Assembly: GCA_013400155.1 (NCBI GenBank)
Contig: VXBM01001098.1
Location: 1-64,000, forward strand
Length of the DNA stretch: 64,000 nucleotides
DNA from: Helopsaltes ochotensis
Taxonomy: Eukaryota; Chordata; Aves; Passeriformes; Locustellidae
Direction of reading: 5' to 3'
The position numbers and the translations under genes were made by a program. Shown here in pieces: positions 24,546-36,405 of this stretch; the first letter of the stretch is position 1, and each line of letters opens with the position of its first letter. The notes under the pieces were generated by a model. The model was not told the DNA's origin. It worked only from the letters and a program-made list of their open reading frames with translations, and searched no databases.

Positions 24546-25360
24546 AGCTTTTGTTCCCATTAAATACCTACAGATGTCACAAAGAGGTAATGAAGAGGGG
24601 TCACAAAGAGTTCATTAACAGCAGCTCTGCACCTTGCTTTATCTATTTTAATTATTCCTACTGCCACAAAAATACTTAAGGGCTGGTCCAGTCCTGGTAT
24701 CTGTAAACTCATAAATGGTCACAGAGAGTCCTTTCTCAGCAGCCTCAATAATTAATTTCCTGTGTTAATTGAAAGCATCTCTAAGCTCCTCCCAAACGTG
24801 GCCTGGCACAGGGGAACTCCACTAGCATTGAGAGATTCAACACAAAACACCCGAAGTTCAACAAAAAACTCCATTCTTAATTTGGTTTTATTAAAGAGTT
24901 CCTGCTCCAGCCCATTGAGCAATAAACATCTCCATCCTTCTGCAAGGGGAAAAACATCCAGCAAAAACCATGGACCTGGTGCCAAACAGATTCCACTGCG
25001 CAGTAATCTCCACCAACATCTGCTTCCCTCTTTCAGAATTGTATAATCCAGACAGATTGCTGGAAATGATGATATCCAGGTTCATTAAAACCACATTTGC
25101 AAGTGATGAATTGCCTCCTTTCTGAGCTGGTCTTCCCAGCTCCTTTCAGTGCCAGGATAATTTCAGTGTTGCACAGGTGCCACTGCTCTGAGTTACTCAT
25201 ACAATGCAGGCTCTTTAGAAAAGGCTTAGGAGCTGTATGCTTAGGGGAGGAAAACATTAAAGCACAGACTACTTCTGACATGGCCACAGTCATATTCTGC
25301 CTATCTGCTGGTCCAGCTGATGGGAGACAAATGATGGCTTCATAAATGGAACAGAAATCT

Positions 25361-26065
25361 NNNNNNNNNNNNNNNNNNNNNNNNNNNNNNNNNNNNNNNN
25401 NNNNNNNNNNNNNNNNNNNNNNNNNNNNNNNNNNNNNNNNNNNNNNNNNNNNNNNNNNNNNNNNNNNNNNNNNNNNNNNNNNNNNNNNNNNNNNNNNNNN
25501 NNNNNNNNNNNNNNNNNNNNNNNNNNNNNNNNNNNNNNNNNNNNNNNNNNNNNNNNNNNNNNNNNNNNNNNNNNNNNNNNNNNNNNNNNNNNNNNNNNNN
25601 NNNNNNNNNNNNNNNNNNNNNNNNNNNNNNNNNNNNNNNNNNNNNNNNNNNNNNNNNNNNNNNNNNNNNNNNNNNNNNNNNNNNNNNNNNNNNNNNNNNN
25701 NNNNNNNNNNNNNNNNNNNNNNNNNNNNNNNNNNNNNNNNNNNNNNNNNNNNNNNNNNNNNNNNNNNNNNNNNNNNNNNNNNNNNNNNNNNNNNNNNNNN
25801 NNNNNNNNNNNNNNNNNNNNNNNNNNNNNNNNNNNNNNNNNNNNNNNNNNNNNNNNNNNNNNNNNNNNNNNNNNNNNNNNNNNNNNNNNNNNNNNNNNNN
25901 NNNNNNNNNNNNNNNNNNNNNNNNNNNNNNNNNNNNNNNNNNNNNNNNNNNNNNNNNNNNNNNNNNNNNNNNNNNNNNNNNNNNNNNNNNNNNNNNNNNN
26001 NNNNNNNNNNNNNNNNNNNNNNNNNNNNNNNNNNNNNNNNNNNNNNNNNNNNNNNNNNNNNNNNN
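25361..26065. other. Assembly gap (705 N)
   Basis: A run of N whose right edge lies inside a very GC-rich CR1 copy, a common cause of sequencing drop-out. Open frames running across it are meaningless. Confidence 0.99.
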
Positions 26066-26210
26066 GCACATTGTGCAGAGAGCCCGGGGGGCTCCTCCCT
26101 GGGGCTGCTGCAGAGCTGTGTGCACACCATGCTGTGCCCTGTGCTCTGGGATGGCCCTGCTGGAGCAGCCAGGGGCTCCGGGGACCCTCAGCTCCCCTCA
26201 GCCTCAGCCT
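26066..26210 (+). mobile_element. GC-rich CR1 LINE fragment, gap-truncated
   Basis: Starts at the gap with GCACATTGTGCAGAGAGCCC and is identical for 140 bases to 4414-4553, diverging after CCCCTCAGCCT. A purine-rich tract follows. Confidence 0.8.
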
Positions 26211-29200
26211 TTCTGTGGGGTTCTTCAGTGTGGAGAGGAGGGGGAAAAAAGAAAGGAAAGAAAAGAAAAGAAATTACAATAATTGTCAAATCTCTGTCTT
26301 CTTAAACCAGATCCTTAATGTCTCTGGCTGCAATACCAAACTACAGCAGCAAAATGAGATTCCCAGGGAGAGTTTCCCACCGCAGCTCCACCCTTTAGGG
26401 AACAAGATGGCATTAAAAGCAGGATTATATTTGGAAGTGATCTTTCTTGCTGTGCCTATAACCAGTCCTGTCACCGGCTGCCACCAGTTTGGTGCTGGAG
26501 GGAAGATCCTAATTTTATCTGTGCAGGTAGGATCAGGTGTTGGCTCACCTGTACTGGTTCTCTCTAAGTCAAATTAAGCCTCATTTGCATATTGCTCACT
26601 TTTGTCATGTCAGGCCACTTGGGGTGAGGTGGCTGAGCCTTGTGCAAAGTTTGCCTTGCAATTTGCTCAACTCTCCACTTGTTTAATTTGCTGGCAGTTC
26701 TCCAAGCTGCCAAAATGCTGATTTGTTTAGCAAAGGGTGAATGCTTTGAGAATGGAGAAATGGCAGTTATTACATTAAGCACAAAGCAAATTAAATACCG
26801 TGCATATCCACAGGCCAACATTAGCACCATCACTGTTGAATATTTACCTGCATTTCAGCTTCCTGCCTGAGTTCTGAACACAGTCCTTCATTCCAGCAGA
26901 TGGTGTGGAATGTGGCATCCGTGAGCTCCTCCCTGTCCCTCCTTTGGATCAAATTCCACAGCTGGCTGAAGGAAAGCTCTCTCCACCAGCCACAGAAGTT
27001 GCCTTACCCTCACAGTGGAATTCTCACTAAAATCCCTCAGCAGCAGCTGTGCCACGTGGGAAGCTCATGCCAGACCCTTTCCCATGGGGATTTTTCTCAG
27101 TTCCTCTTGGGATATTGATTGATTCAGGAATATTCCCCGCACGGGGGCTCTGGTGCTCCCAAATCCACCCCTCCTGCACCCCCAGCCCCCAGTCTGATGG
27201 AAAAGGCCACCAATGAAGTGCACTCCTAGAGAGTCTGGTTTAGACTCTGTCGTTAGACTCCTTTCTCCTTCATATTCCAAATTTTTAACTGCTTTTCTAA
27301 ACACTGGGTGTGGCTCAAACCCCCTTTATGAGGACAGTGATCATCACAGGCTGTCAGTATTCACCACACCTTCCAGAGGGGAAATTTATACCCCCACATA
27401 TGTAAAACCTCCCATCTTTGCTGTTCTAAGTCAGGAATCTAGCTCCAGCTCCTTTTTTTCTTCATGGATTCCAGGAGTTGAAAGCAGGATTTACTCCTTG
27501 GTGGTAATTCTTGCAAGACCTCCCAAAATCCAAGGATAAAATATTATTACTTTTGACAGTGCTGCCTAAAGAGCTGGCCAGGTGAAAGAAGAAAAAGCAT
27601 CTTTCACTGGACAAAGCGGCAGAGGCTGCCAAGGTGGCCAAAAAGAGCCAAGAAAATGGATTTCAGTGGTACCTCAGCCTCCTGCAAGGTTCCTTTTTCC
27701 TCCTCCAACCCCCTGGAGATGAGCTGCAGTGCACAGAAAACACAGAACTGCAGCTGCTTCTAAGTCATCCTCAGCTTGTAAGAACCGGCTAAATAATCAC
27801 TGCCAAGACTTTTTGGATCTTTCAGCTTCTGTGGTTTACTTAAGGGGAGTGAAAACACCCTGAAAGCTGCTCTAAAGCAAAGCTGAGGAACCTCTGCAGC
27901 ACCTAAAACGAGTAGATCATGAATAAGTAACACAGAAAGCAAGCCCAACAAAAACTCCTGGGTCACGGGTGTGTACTAGCATTTCATTCCCAGAAGTTTT
28001 TCCCAAACATCCTTGTTGAAAGCTCCTTTCCAGTCTCCCCATCTACAAACGTGACAGATCCATGTGAGCCTGCAGTTCCTTGCCAGGCTGCAGAAACGAA
28101 GCTGAACTAAAGCAATGATTTTTGGACATTGGGACAGCATCAGCGATGCTTTGAGTGTTCCCAGGTGAGTTTTACTCTGTGCTTTCACCAGCAGCACTGC
28201 GCTTGCCTTCTGCAACGTTCCAAGCCAGCCACAGATCCAGCTGCTCTTCAGGCATGGATAATTCTAACATAAATCCCTGTGTCTCCAAAAGCAATTCTGC
28301 AGCAGGCAGCAGCAGATTTCAAAGAACCTTTCCAAAGTTCATCGGAATCCAGCTGGGAGGGAGGATTGTAGTTTGCCAGGAGCCAGTTTAGGAGCACTTT
28401 GCTTTACTCCTGCCTTACAAGTGCGTGGAGCAGGCTTTGTGCTTTGGCAGGTGAGCTGTGCTGAGCTGCAGCTGGGCTCCATCTCACATTCCTGGATTTG
28501 GCAGAACCAAGCAGGAATCGGCACTGAATATTTTTCAGTGGCATTTAGATCTAAATGAGCCCATAAAGCCTGAAGAAGATCATCGTGTGCTGTCACTGCT
28601 CGAGAGAGCGCAAAAAGAAGCAAAGAGCGACGTGTTTGGAGCAGCACGAACCCAAGGTCTGATTTAAATCCATGTAAAACCTCTCTTTCTAACAAATAAT
28701 GACCTGAATGGGTCATTTTTTCTTAGAAAAAGCTCAGGTTTTGTGCAACCTCTCTACAATGCACTGCTTTGCTGCCCAAAGAAATTGGAAGTTTGTCCCC
28801 CAGAGCTGTGAGGCAGCAGGACCAGCTCTCCAGGCTCTGCTTGCATTGAGTCCATCTGTCACAATTCCTGGATTTGGGAACTGCCAGAGCAGCCAACTTG
28901 TAAAGCATCACCAGCACCAACTTTTGCAACTAGAAACATAAGGCTGCTTTACTGTTACATCAACACCACAGGGACACGGAACTCGTGCTCATATTTAATG
29001 TAGTGGAATCATCATTCCCAATTACTATGGAGCAGCTGCACAATTTTAGTCGTAAAACTCCCATTTCCACTTTGTTCCCAAAGGGTTTTCTGGGTTCAGA
29101 AAACCCAAAACTGAAGGAGACAGGACTGTTACTTTACCCCAATCCCCAGAGGCAAGCCCTGCCCACAACTGGGGGTACAGCAAAGCCAGGACAGTGCAAA

Positions 29201-29299
29201 AGGAGACAAACAGTTCTACCTGACTGGATAAAACATGGAAATAATAAATGGAAGGGAGATTTTGTTTTCAAATCTTCTGACAGCAAGAAGAAAATCATG

Positions 29300-29372
29300 T
29301 CCAACCCAGCCTTGGACACTTCCAGGGATCCAGGGGCAGCCACAGCTTCCCTGGGCAAGTCAGGCTGAGAGA
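29300..29372 (-). mobile_element. CR1 LINE internal scrap
   Basis: CATGTCCAACCCAGCCTTGG then GACACTTCCAGGGATCCAGG, without the 3' terminal part. Confidence 0.78.
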
Positions 29373-29523
29373 TCCAAAAATGCATGATGGGCTGTAATCC
29401 CATCATCACCATCACCCCCCTCAAACACAGCAAGGTCACTGGAGAGCAGTTTCAGCACTCTCAGCAAGTGCCAGCAATACCTGTGTAAAAAGAGATGGAA
29501 AAGGGAGGACTTTGGACACTTAC

Positions 29524-29664
29524 TTTTGGAGGGGACCCGCAGGTTGGATCTCACCACCTGCAGGGAGTCTGCCTGCACTCGGAGCTCGTAACTTTGGACA
29601 CTTTCATAGTCCAGAGGCTTCTTCACCGAGATCACTCCCGTTCTGTTGTTAATGGCAAACACAT
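29524..29664 (-). CDS. PCDH15: PCDH15 internal exon, second half of EC10 (141 bp)
   Basis: The first two bases AT complete an Asp codon with the G left by the previous exon. The translation continues VFAINNRTGVISVKKPLDYE, then SYELRVQADSLQVVRSNLRVPSK, and ends with one base of a Ser codon. The INNRTGVI strand, the PLDYE motif and the long RVQADS strand are the later half of a cadherin repeat, and LRVPSKSNTAKV across the next junction is characteristic of PCDH15 EC10. NRT is an N-glycosylation sequon. The acceptor is GCTTCCAG above 29664 and the donor is GTAAGT below 29524. Both junctions are phase 1, so the exon is symmetric. The intron to the previous exon is only 1238 bp, the shortest in the window. 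Confidence 0.95.
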
Positions 29665-29897
29665 CTGGAAGCCAGCAAAAATGCAGGAATTTTAGGAGAT
29701 GCATAAACAAGGATTTTCAACACTCAAGGGGTTTATTTTGGGGATGACACGATTGTCTGACGCTGCCAAGAAAGTAATTCCCTCCCTGCCTCCTCCCTCC
29801 CACCCTGAGGCTTGGGAAAACCCATGTAGCTCATCTTTGAAGGTATTTTTAAGGAGCAGAGTGGCTGGATCTGCCCTGCTGCTGGGATAACCAACCC

Positions 29898-29965
29898 AGC
29901 ATCACAGAATCATGGAATATCCTGAGCTGGATGGGACCCAAAGGATGTGAGAGTGCAACTCCCTG
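29898..29965 (-). mobile_element. CR1 LINE 3' scrap
   Basis: CATCACAGAATCATGGAATATCC followed by GAGCTGGATGGGACCCAAAGG; homology fades beyond about 29965. Confidence 0.75.
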
Positions 29966-30369
29966 CACAGGACTTGAGTACAAATGGAAAGATGGGACAA
30001 GGCAAAGAGCCCGCTCTCATGAAAAGGAGGGTGGGATGGGGAATGCTTTGCATCCCTCCCGTCAATTCGGTGTTATTTTGTCAAGATGTCCAGGTGGATC
30101 ACAGAGAGTATCCCAGCAGGATGTTTTGTTTGGATATCAGGCTCTAATCCAAGATTTGTTACAGCATGGCTGAGTCTATAATCCCTTAAACCAGATTTAT
30201 AAACAAGTACAACTCCATCAAAGCTGTTTATGTTTTCAGTTCAACATGCCGTGGACTCACACTATGTGGGATCCACGGGAATTTTCACATCAGTGAGAAT
30301 TATTTTCTTGCAATTTTGCTAATTAGTCTGATTTTTAGTTTATCTCCAAAGGCCTGATAATGGTAGTTA

Positions 30370-30690
30370 GAGAATTGTAGAATGGTTTGGGTGGGAAGGC
30401 CCATCCAGTGCCACCCCTGCCATGGTCAGGGACACCTTCCCCTGTCCCAGGCTGCTCCAAGCCCCAGAGTCCAACCTGGCCTTGGGCACTGCCAGGGATC
30501 CAGGGGCAGCCACAGCTGCTCTGGGCACCCTGTGCCAGGGCCTGCCCACCCTGCCAGGGAACAATTCCTGCCCAATCTCCCATCTAAACTTCTCTGTTCC
30601 AGCTTGAAGCCATTCCCCCTTATCCTGTTCTTTTTATAAAGTCCCTCTCTGGGTTTCTTGTAGGTCCCTTCCCGCCCTGGAATTCCCTCC
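30370..30690 (-). mobile_element. CR1 LINE copy, lower arm of an inverted pair around exon 30903-31012
   Basis: AGAATGGTTTGGGTGGGAAG, CCAGAGTCCAACCTGGCC, GGCAGCCACAGCTGCTC, then a diverged extension from about 30585. It lies about 210 bases below the exon donor and is complementary to 31583-31772. Confidence 0.9.
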
Positions 30691-30714
30691 TGCTTGTCCA
30701 GACGAGGTGGGATT

Positions 30715-30768
30715 TCACCTCGACGAGCTGAACGTTCTTTCTCCAGCCTTACTGATTCTGTGATTCAC
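30715..30768 (+). mobile_element. CR1 LINE 3' terminal scrap
   Basis: CAGCCTTACTGATTCTGTGATTC is a plus-strand CR1 terminus, lying directly beyond the minus-strand copy at 30370-30690. Confidence 0.65.
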
Positions 30769-30867
30769 CCCAGCCACTTTACTCCTCCGCAGATGCCTTG
30801 CAGATCTCTGGGGCTCCCACCAAGCTCCTCCCCATAACTACCAGACTGAAACATTAATATTGATACC

Positions 30868-30895
30868 ATTATTATTGTTATTATTATTATTATTA
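30868..30895. repeat. Triplet (ATT)n microsatellite beside a splice donor
   Basis: About nine ATT units with one interruption (TTG). On the transcribed strand the repeat reads (AAT)n and begins within about 10 bases of the GTAAGT donor of the 110-bp exon. Confidence 0.85.
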
Positions 30896-30902
30896 GACTT
30901 AC

Positions 30903-31012
30903 CCTCCTCATTCCCTGACACAATGGAGTACACGATGGTCTGGTTGAGGGCGGCCGCGGTGACAACGGCGACCACGGTTCCCTTCGGGGCGCTTTCGCTC
31001 ACCGGGGGGGGC
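30903..31012 (-). CDS. PCDH15: PCDH15 internal exon, first half of EC10 (110 bp)
   Basis: The first base G completes an Arg codon begun in the upstream exon. The translation then reads PPPVSESAPKGTVVAVV, TAAALNQTIVYSI, VSGNEE, and one base (G) of a split Asp codon. QTIVYSIVSGNEED is a strong PCDH15 signature in EC10. AAALNQ stands where a calcium-binding repeat would carry DxD, in keeping with the atypical EC9-EC10 junction. LNQT is an N-glycosylation sequon. The acceptor CTGCAG is embedded in C runs on both sides (intronic CCCCCC and exonic CCCCCCCC). The donor GTAAGT is followed within about 10 bases by a TTA-type triplet repeat. The exon is GC-rich and contains a GCGGCCGC site, unlike its AT-rich flanks. 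Skipping it (110 bp, phases 2/1) would shift the frame. Confidence 0.94.
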
Positions 31013-31582
31013 CTGCAGGGGGGGCAAGAGGATTTGTGTCACACTCCTGAGCAGCAGGGTCCTGAGCCTCGTCCCTCAGGTTAGCATCTCCTCCATCTAT
31101 TAGGCTGCCAAAGGATCTGCTATTAGGGAAAGCTGTACTGAAAAGGAAAATGTTTGACCTCTGAAAATGCAAAACCCACGGGGGAGTCCAGCAGACAAGA
31201 GGTGGCAACGTAAAGATCTAGTGATTCTTGGATCTGAGAAGAGGGAAAGCAGGGAATAATGCAGCCTGAAAAATTGGAAGTAAAAGACAATATAGATCTT
31301 CTCTCTATATATATTTTTATACATCTATAGATCTCTTTTATAATAGACCTCGACTATATTCAAGTCTACTAAGAAAACTCAGTAATCTGTCGGAAAACCA
31401 CGCAGGAAAATTCATTCATGGGTAAAATTCCATGTCTTAAACAGGAATCACTTTGGGGACACCTCCACAGGAATTTCCACTCTTCACAAAGATCCCAAAG
31501 TTTTCCTGCCAACATATTTTGGTACCAGAACCCAAGATGCTTTTCAGGAAATTAACTGCAACCCAAGGCTACCCAACCACTG

Positions 31583-31772
31583 GAGGGTGGGCAGTCCCTG
31601 GCACAGGGTGCCCAGAGCAGCTGTGGCTGCCCCTGGATCCCTGGAAGTGTTCAAGGCCAGGTTGGACAGGGCTTGGAGACCCTGGGATAGTGGAAGTTGT
31701 CCCTGCCCATGGGATGGGGTGGCACTGGATGGGCTTTGAGGCCCTTTGAACCCAACCCATTCCATGACTCTG
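31583..31772 (+). mobile_element. CR1 LINE 3' copy, upper arm of an inverted pair around exon 30903-31012
   Basis: GAGGGTGGGCAGTCCCTGGC, GAGCAGCTGTGGCTGCCCC, GAAGTGTTCAAGGCCAGG and GATGGGCTTTGAGGCCC, ending CCATTCCATGACTCTGTG. It lies about 570 bases above the exon acceptor. Confidence 0.9.
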
Positions 31773-32111
31773 TGCTGATGACTTTAAACCAGCAATCCAA
31801 ACAATTTCAACAAGGAGAAGTGAGAGGCTTGAGCTCGTCTCAAATCCTCCTCCTCAGTTTTTCCTCATAGCAAGCAATGGTTGAATTCATGCTTCAAACT
31901 CTTCAAAATAAATTTAAACGGATTTTTTCACACTCATCCATGGATGTAGATGGGGGTTTTTAAAATGCATTATGCAGGTATTTTCAGTTTTAAAAAATTA
32001 CACTCATTCGACAGATAACAGAATAAACACCAGAGGAGGATCTGCTCAGAGAGGCTCCTGAGTCTGTGGATCAGTTGTGCACTGGTCTTCAAAATTCTCT
32101 ACAGTTGCTTC

Positions 32112-32250
32112 TTTCCAGGGAATATCATGGAGGTATTTGGAAGACCAGTTGTCACTTGGGGACATGGCCCTGGCAGCGTGGGGGGAACAGCTTGATTCGA
32201 TGATCCCAGGGGTCTTTTCAGGCCTAATAAATACTTCTGTGATTCCACGA
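32112..32250 (+). mobile_element. CR1 LINE 3' fragment
   Basis: TATCATGGAGGTATTTGG, CACTTGGGGACATGGCCC, GATTCGATGATCCCAGGGG, ending CTTCTGTGATTCC. Confidence 0.82.
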
Positions 32251-32317
32251 ATATTTTATCACTTTCCCCCTTCATCTTCCAGGTGGTTTTCAAACCCTCC
32301 ATTTTCCCATTCTAAGG

Positions 32318-32472
32318 GCAGGGAATGGGCAGAGCCCCGAGGCTGCCGGAGCTCCAGGAGCGCTGGGAAAACGCTCTCAGGGACAGGGTGGGATTGTTGG
32401 GGTGTCTGTGCAGGGCCAGGGGCTGGGATCAGTGATCCCCGTGGGTCCCTCAGAACTCAGGATATTCCATGA
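32318..32472 (+). mobile_element. CR1 LINE fragment
   Basis: GAGCCCCGAGGCTGCCGGAG, GGGTGGGATTGTTGGGGTGT and CAGTGATCCCCGTGGGTCCC. Reversed, it matches the copy at 12628-12915. Confidence 0.82.
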
Positions 32473-34707
32473 TTATACAAAAGTTGGAACCCCTGGACAC
32501 AATCCCAACCACTGAACCCTTCCCATCAAGAAGTGGCCGATCTTCCCTTGAACTCTGCCTCACAAACATTTCCTTTGGAATCAATATTGCTTCGAACTTT
32601 CGAGGAAAATTTAGAGATAACGAGTATATGGAATTAAGTTTTGGATCATGCAATGTAACAGTGATCTCCTCTTTTCTTCCCTGATGGAAAAATCCCCTTT
32701 TACCCAAACACACATGCACGGAGCAGATCCCTCTGCTCCCACAGTTGTGTGTCAGTGGTTGGAATAAAATTCCTTGTTGCTCCTTAATTTATTGAGCTCT
32801 AAAACCGGTGCTATGAAAAGCTTTTTAATGTGCATTTTACCAATGCAAATGCTAATCTTAGGGATTAAAAAGCTGCCAAAAAGGCAGGGAAAGACAGGTG
32901 AAAAAAGCTGCCAAAGCTGGAGTTCTTTTGATGAGGTCAGAGAGGAAAATACCCTTTTTATGCTGCATTATAGATGATGTTGCTTTCCTTGTCTTCTAAA
33001 GGGCTGGGAGTGGAACAAAAGCCCTACATTTAATTCCCAGCACAATTCCAGGATATTTCCGCAGTGGGAATGACCTTATAGCTCCCCCTGCCAGTCAAAG
33101 CAGCAAAAGATGAGCATCCAACTTCCTACATCCTGCTCTTTATCTTGTGCTTCCAGCTCTAATAACCTTTCTAAGGGAATAAATTCCTTATTTTCCAATG
33201 TTTGAATGGCTACGGTGGAAAAATGGTGCCTTTTTTCCCCAACATATTATTTGAAGGTGTTTTAGGGTGCAGGCAAAGGTGTTTTTATGCCTTAAGTTTG
33301 CGCCACTGGATGGAATTTTTGTGGGAAGGGGAAAGCAGGAGAATCCAGCCCAAGCCACCCAGAAAAGGATTAGAAAGCTCCCATGGGAGTGGAAGGGAAT
33401 TTCTGTGAGCTCAACGTGACTGGGGGGCAGGGAGGGTGAAGGGATTGGTTTGTCACTGTCACCTGGGTGGGCTTGGTGGGACTCTGTCTCCCACTTTAGT
33501 GCCGACTCCACGGAACCAGAATTTGCATCTCACATCAGGGGCAGCTTGGATTCGGGAAAATGTGCGTGATTTTCCCTTTGGAATCACTGGTTTAGAGTGA
33601 TTTTCTGCTGGTGTTTTATTCGGTTCGTAATAAAAAATCAGCAAATGTGGTTATAAAGTTGAATTATTTATACAGCACGTACTGAAGCAGGACTTACCAT
33701 GGAAAAATTAGGAACTGAGTTACCAGGTGATTACAGGATCCTTTTCCCCCTGCTTTTCCTTGTGTTAGCAGTGCTGCTTGCATTTTATTAAAATCCTTTA
33801 CTTCTTTATATCAAATGAAAAGGAAACTGGAATTTTAGGAATTATTTTTCAATGAAATATTCTGGTGAGATGCTTCCTGGGGAAGAGGACAGCACAGGGA
33901 GCCAGATCCCAGCAGGGAATCTGTGCTTGGAAAGGGTCCGAGCTCCCAACACCATGTTAACGAAATGTAGGAATAAATCACTCTGGGGGTGTGGAGATGG
34001 AACTGAAATTATTCTTAATATTAGTATTAAACCCCACTGGCATCCAGCAATGTGTTATCCTTGGAATTCACCCCATCAGTCTGACCAATCCAAGTGTGTG
34101 ACTGCGCCCTACGTCGGGCATGGTGGGAATTTCCCCCCCCTTTTTGTTACCTTCTACAGAATCCTAACAGGAATATTCCTGCCTTCAGGGAGGGCCGGCG
34201 GGATAACGTGAACACAGAGAGATCAGGAGAGCAAAACCTGACATTCGGATTGAAATTTAATAGGTTACAGGATCACTGGGGCGATGTCCAGACTCCCTTG
34301 TCAATTGTTTTGGAGATAAATACCATGGGAAGGTCAGAGTGCCTCCAACCAATTTGGGAATTGAGACAGAAAGGCAGGATATCGAGTCCAGGAAGGAATA
34401 TGCGACACTCTGAAGATAAACTGCTTGATAAATACATCTAATTAAGACAAAAATATTCTTTTCCAGAAAAAAAAAACCAAAAAACTATCATTGCCTGGAA
34501 CAAGCTGTCCAGGTAGATACAAGGAAAGGAAAAACTTGATAAATTGATGGATTATTGCTCTAAAATGGGTATAAAGCTTGATAAAATGATGGTTTATTGC
34601 TCTAAAATGTCTCCAGGTCTATCTTTTTCTGAGCAAGCACAGGAAGCCACGGTAGTTCTCACGTGCTGGTGAAAGGATTAAAAGAGCAGCCATGGGGATG
34701 ATGGAAT

Positions 34708-34858
34708 TCCAGATTGGTTCGAGTTGGAAGGGATCCTCAAAGCCCATCCAGTCCCATCCTGCCATGGCAGGGACACCTTCCACTGTCCCAGGCTGCTCCA
34801 AGTGCTGGCCTTGGACACTTCCAAGGATCCAGGGGCAGCCACAGCTGCTCTGGCCCTC
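34708..34858 (-). mobile_element. CR1 LINE 3' fragment
   Basis: GGTTCGAGTTGGAAGGGATCC, CCACTGTCCCAGGCTGCTCC, then GGCCTTGGACACTTCCAAGG. A block between GCTCCAAG and GGCCTTGG is deleted. Confidence 0.85.
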
Positions 34859-35989
34859 TCACCATCCCAAGAATAAAAATACCCTCAAGATTAATCAAAT
34901 TGAGGTGAACAATGTAATTAAACAGCACCAAAATTTAATTTCTGGGGGGTTTTTATGGTCCTCCATAAATCAAAATATAAATACATAAAAATATTTTGTA
35001 TTATAATATTCTGTATAAATAGATATAAAATACAAAGTCCACAGAGTAGAGGCAACTGAAGTGGCTCATATGGAGTCCATTCACATCCCACTATTAAGCT
35101 TCAGCTCTAAACCAATTTTCCAAATTATTATTGAGTTTGCTGGCTTGAAATTTAATTTTTTATTAAATCTCGCCTTCATGCTTTTGGAGATAGACAAGTT
35201 TCATGGTGAATTTAAAGCATATTGGCTATCAGGCAAATTGAAAAAGAGTGATGTGTTTAGCACAGGGAAAAAGAAAAAGTAGAAAAGCAAAGAGGAAAAG
35301 TTAAAATTTCACTTGGACACTTCCAGCAGTTCTGTCCTGCAATGTGTTTGAGACATGCTGTCCCTTCCCTGATCAAGAAACAGGTAATTAAGATACAGCA
35401 AATGCAGAGATTTTTAAAATTTGTATATATTTTCAGTATTTTTATGCACAAATAATGTCTTTATTTTAATCCTGCTCTTTTTTGTGGTTGCTTTGTTTAT
35501 GGTTTCATGCTCAAAGAAATCAGTGAAGTCTCTCCTGGTCTCCATCCCATCCTGGATGCTCCCAAGATATCATTTATTATTCCTGTGGAAAAGTTAAAGT
35601 GAATCAAAGGGCCTAAACACCACATTGCTGTGATGGTCATGGAAAAAAATATCGTGGAAATGGATGAAACAGTGGTCTTGGAATAAAAAAAAGTTGTCAT
35701 GGTCAAAGGGTGGTTGTGTGGAGAAGGGAAGATTAAAACTCTGGATAAGTCTGAGCTGGGGTGGGGATTAAAGTGGGTATGAATTGTGGTTTATCTCTCA
35801 GATTTGTGGCATGCAGGTGGATTATCATTTATTGCAAGGGACCTTCTTACATCCAGCGATGGGATGGATGTGAATCCTGGGCGTGGGAGTCTTGGGGAGG
35901 AATCAAAAGTCACCGATTTGAGAAGGTGGTGAGTTCAGAAGTTCAGAGAAACCATTTCATTGAAGATGTTTCAAATATTTCAAAACAGT

Positions 35990-36405
35990 TCCAGGGCAGG
36001 GCAGGGAGCTGGGGAAGGGGCTGGAGCCCCAGGAGCGGCTGAGGGAGCTGGGAAAGGGGCTCAGCCTGGAGAAAAGGAGGCTCAGGGGGGACCTTGTGGC
36101 TCTGCACAGCTCCCTGCCAGGAGGGGACAGCCAGGGGGGGTCGGGCTCTGCTCCAGGGAACAGGGACAGGACAAGGGGAAAGGGCCTCAGGCTGGGCCAG
36201 GGGAGGCTCAGGCTGGGCAGCAGCAGGAATTTCTGCATGGAAAGGGTGCTCAGGCCTTGGCAGGGGCTGCCCAGGGAGGTTTGCAGTGCCCAGGTGTTGA
36301 TGAAATGTGTGGAGGTGGCACTCGGGGACATGGTCAGTGGTGAGCAGGGTGCTGCTGGTTGATGGTTGGACTTGATGATCTTCGGGGTCTTTTCTGATTT
36401 GAGAT
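35990..36405 (+). mobile_element. CR1 LINE copy with the shared 273-bp core
   Basis: Core 36020-36292 is the exact reverse complement of 24241-24513 and 45456-45728. After GCAGTGCCCA the tail departs (GGTGTTGATGAAATGTGTGG) and ends GGTTGGACTTGATGATCTTC. Confidence 0.92.

Larger units (their letters stand above)
23949..29523 (-). other. PCDH15: PCDH15 intron, 5575 bp including 705 N, phase 1
   Basis: CR1 copies sit at both edges of the gap region (24088-24545 and 26066-26210). A purine-rich GAAAA-type tract is at about 26240-26275. From 26280 to 29290 I see no repeat or gene. VPSK-SNTAKV joins in frame across the intron, so the gap need not hide an exon. Confidence 0.85.
29665..30902 (-). other. 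PCDH15: PCDH15 intron, 1238 bp, phase 1
   Basis: The shortest intron. A triplet repeat follows its GTAAGT donor, and a minus-strand CR1 (30370-30690) plus smaller CR1 scraps fill much of the rest. Confidence 0.87.

Noticed and set aside
25033..26305. Open frames of 259-365 codons across N
   Set aside because: Unknown bases carry no stops, so the frames are artefacts of the 705-N gap.
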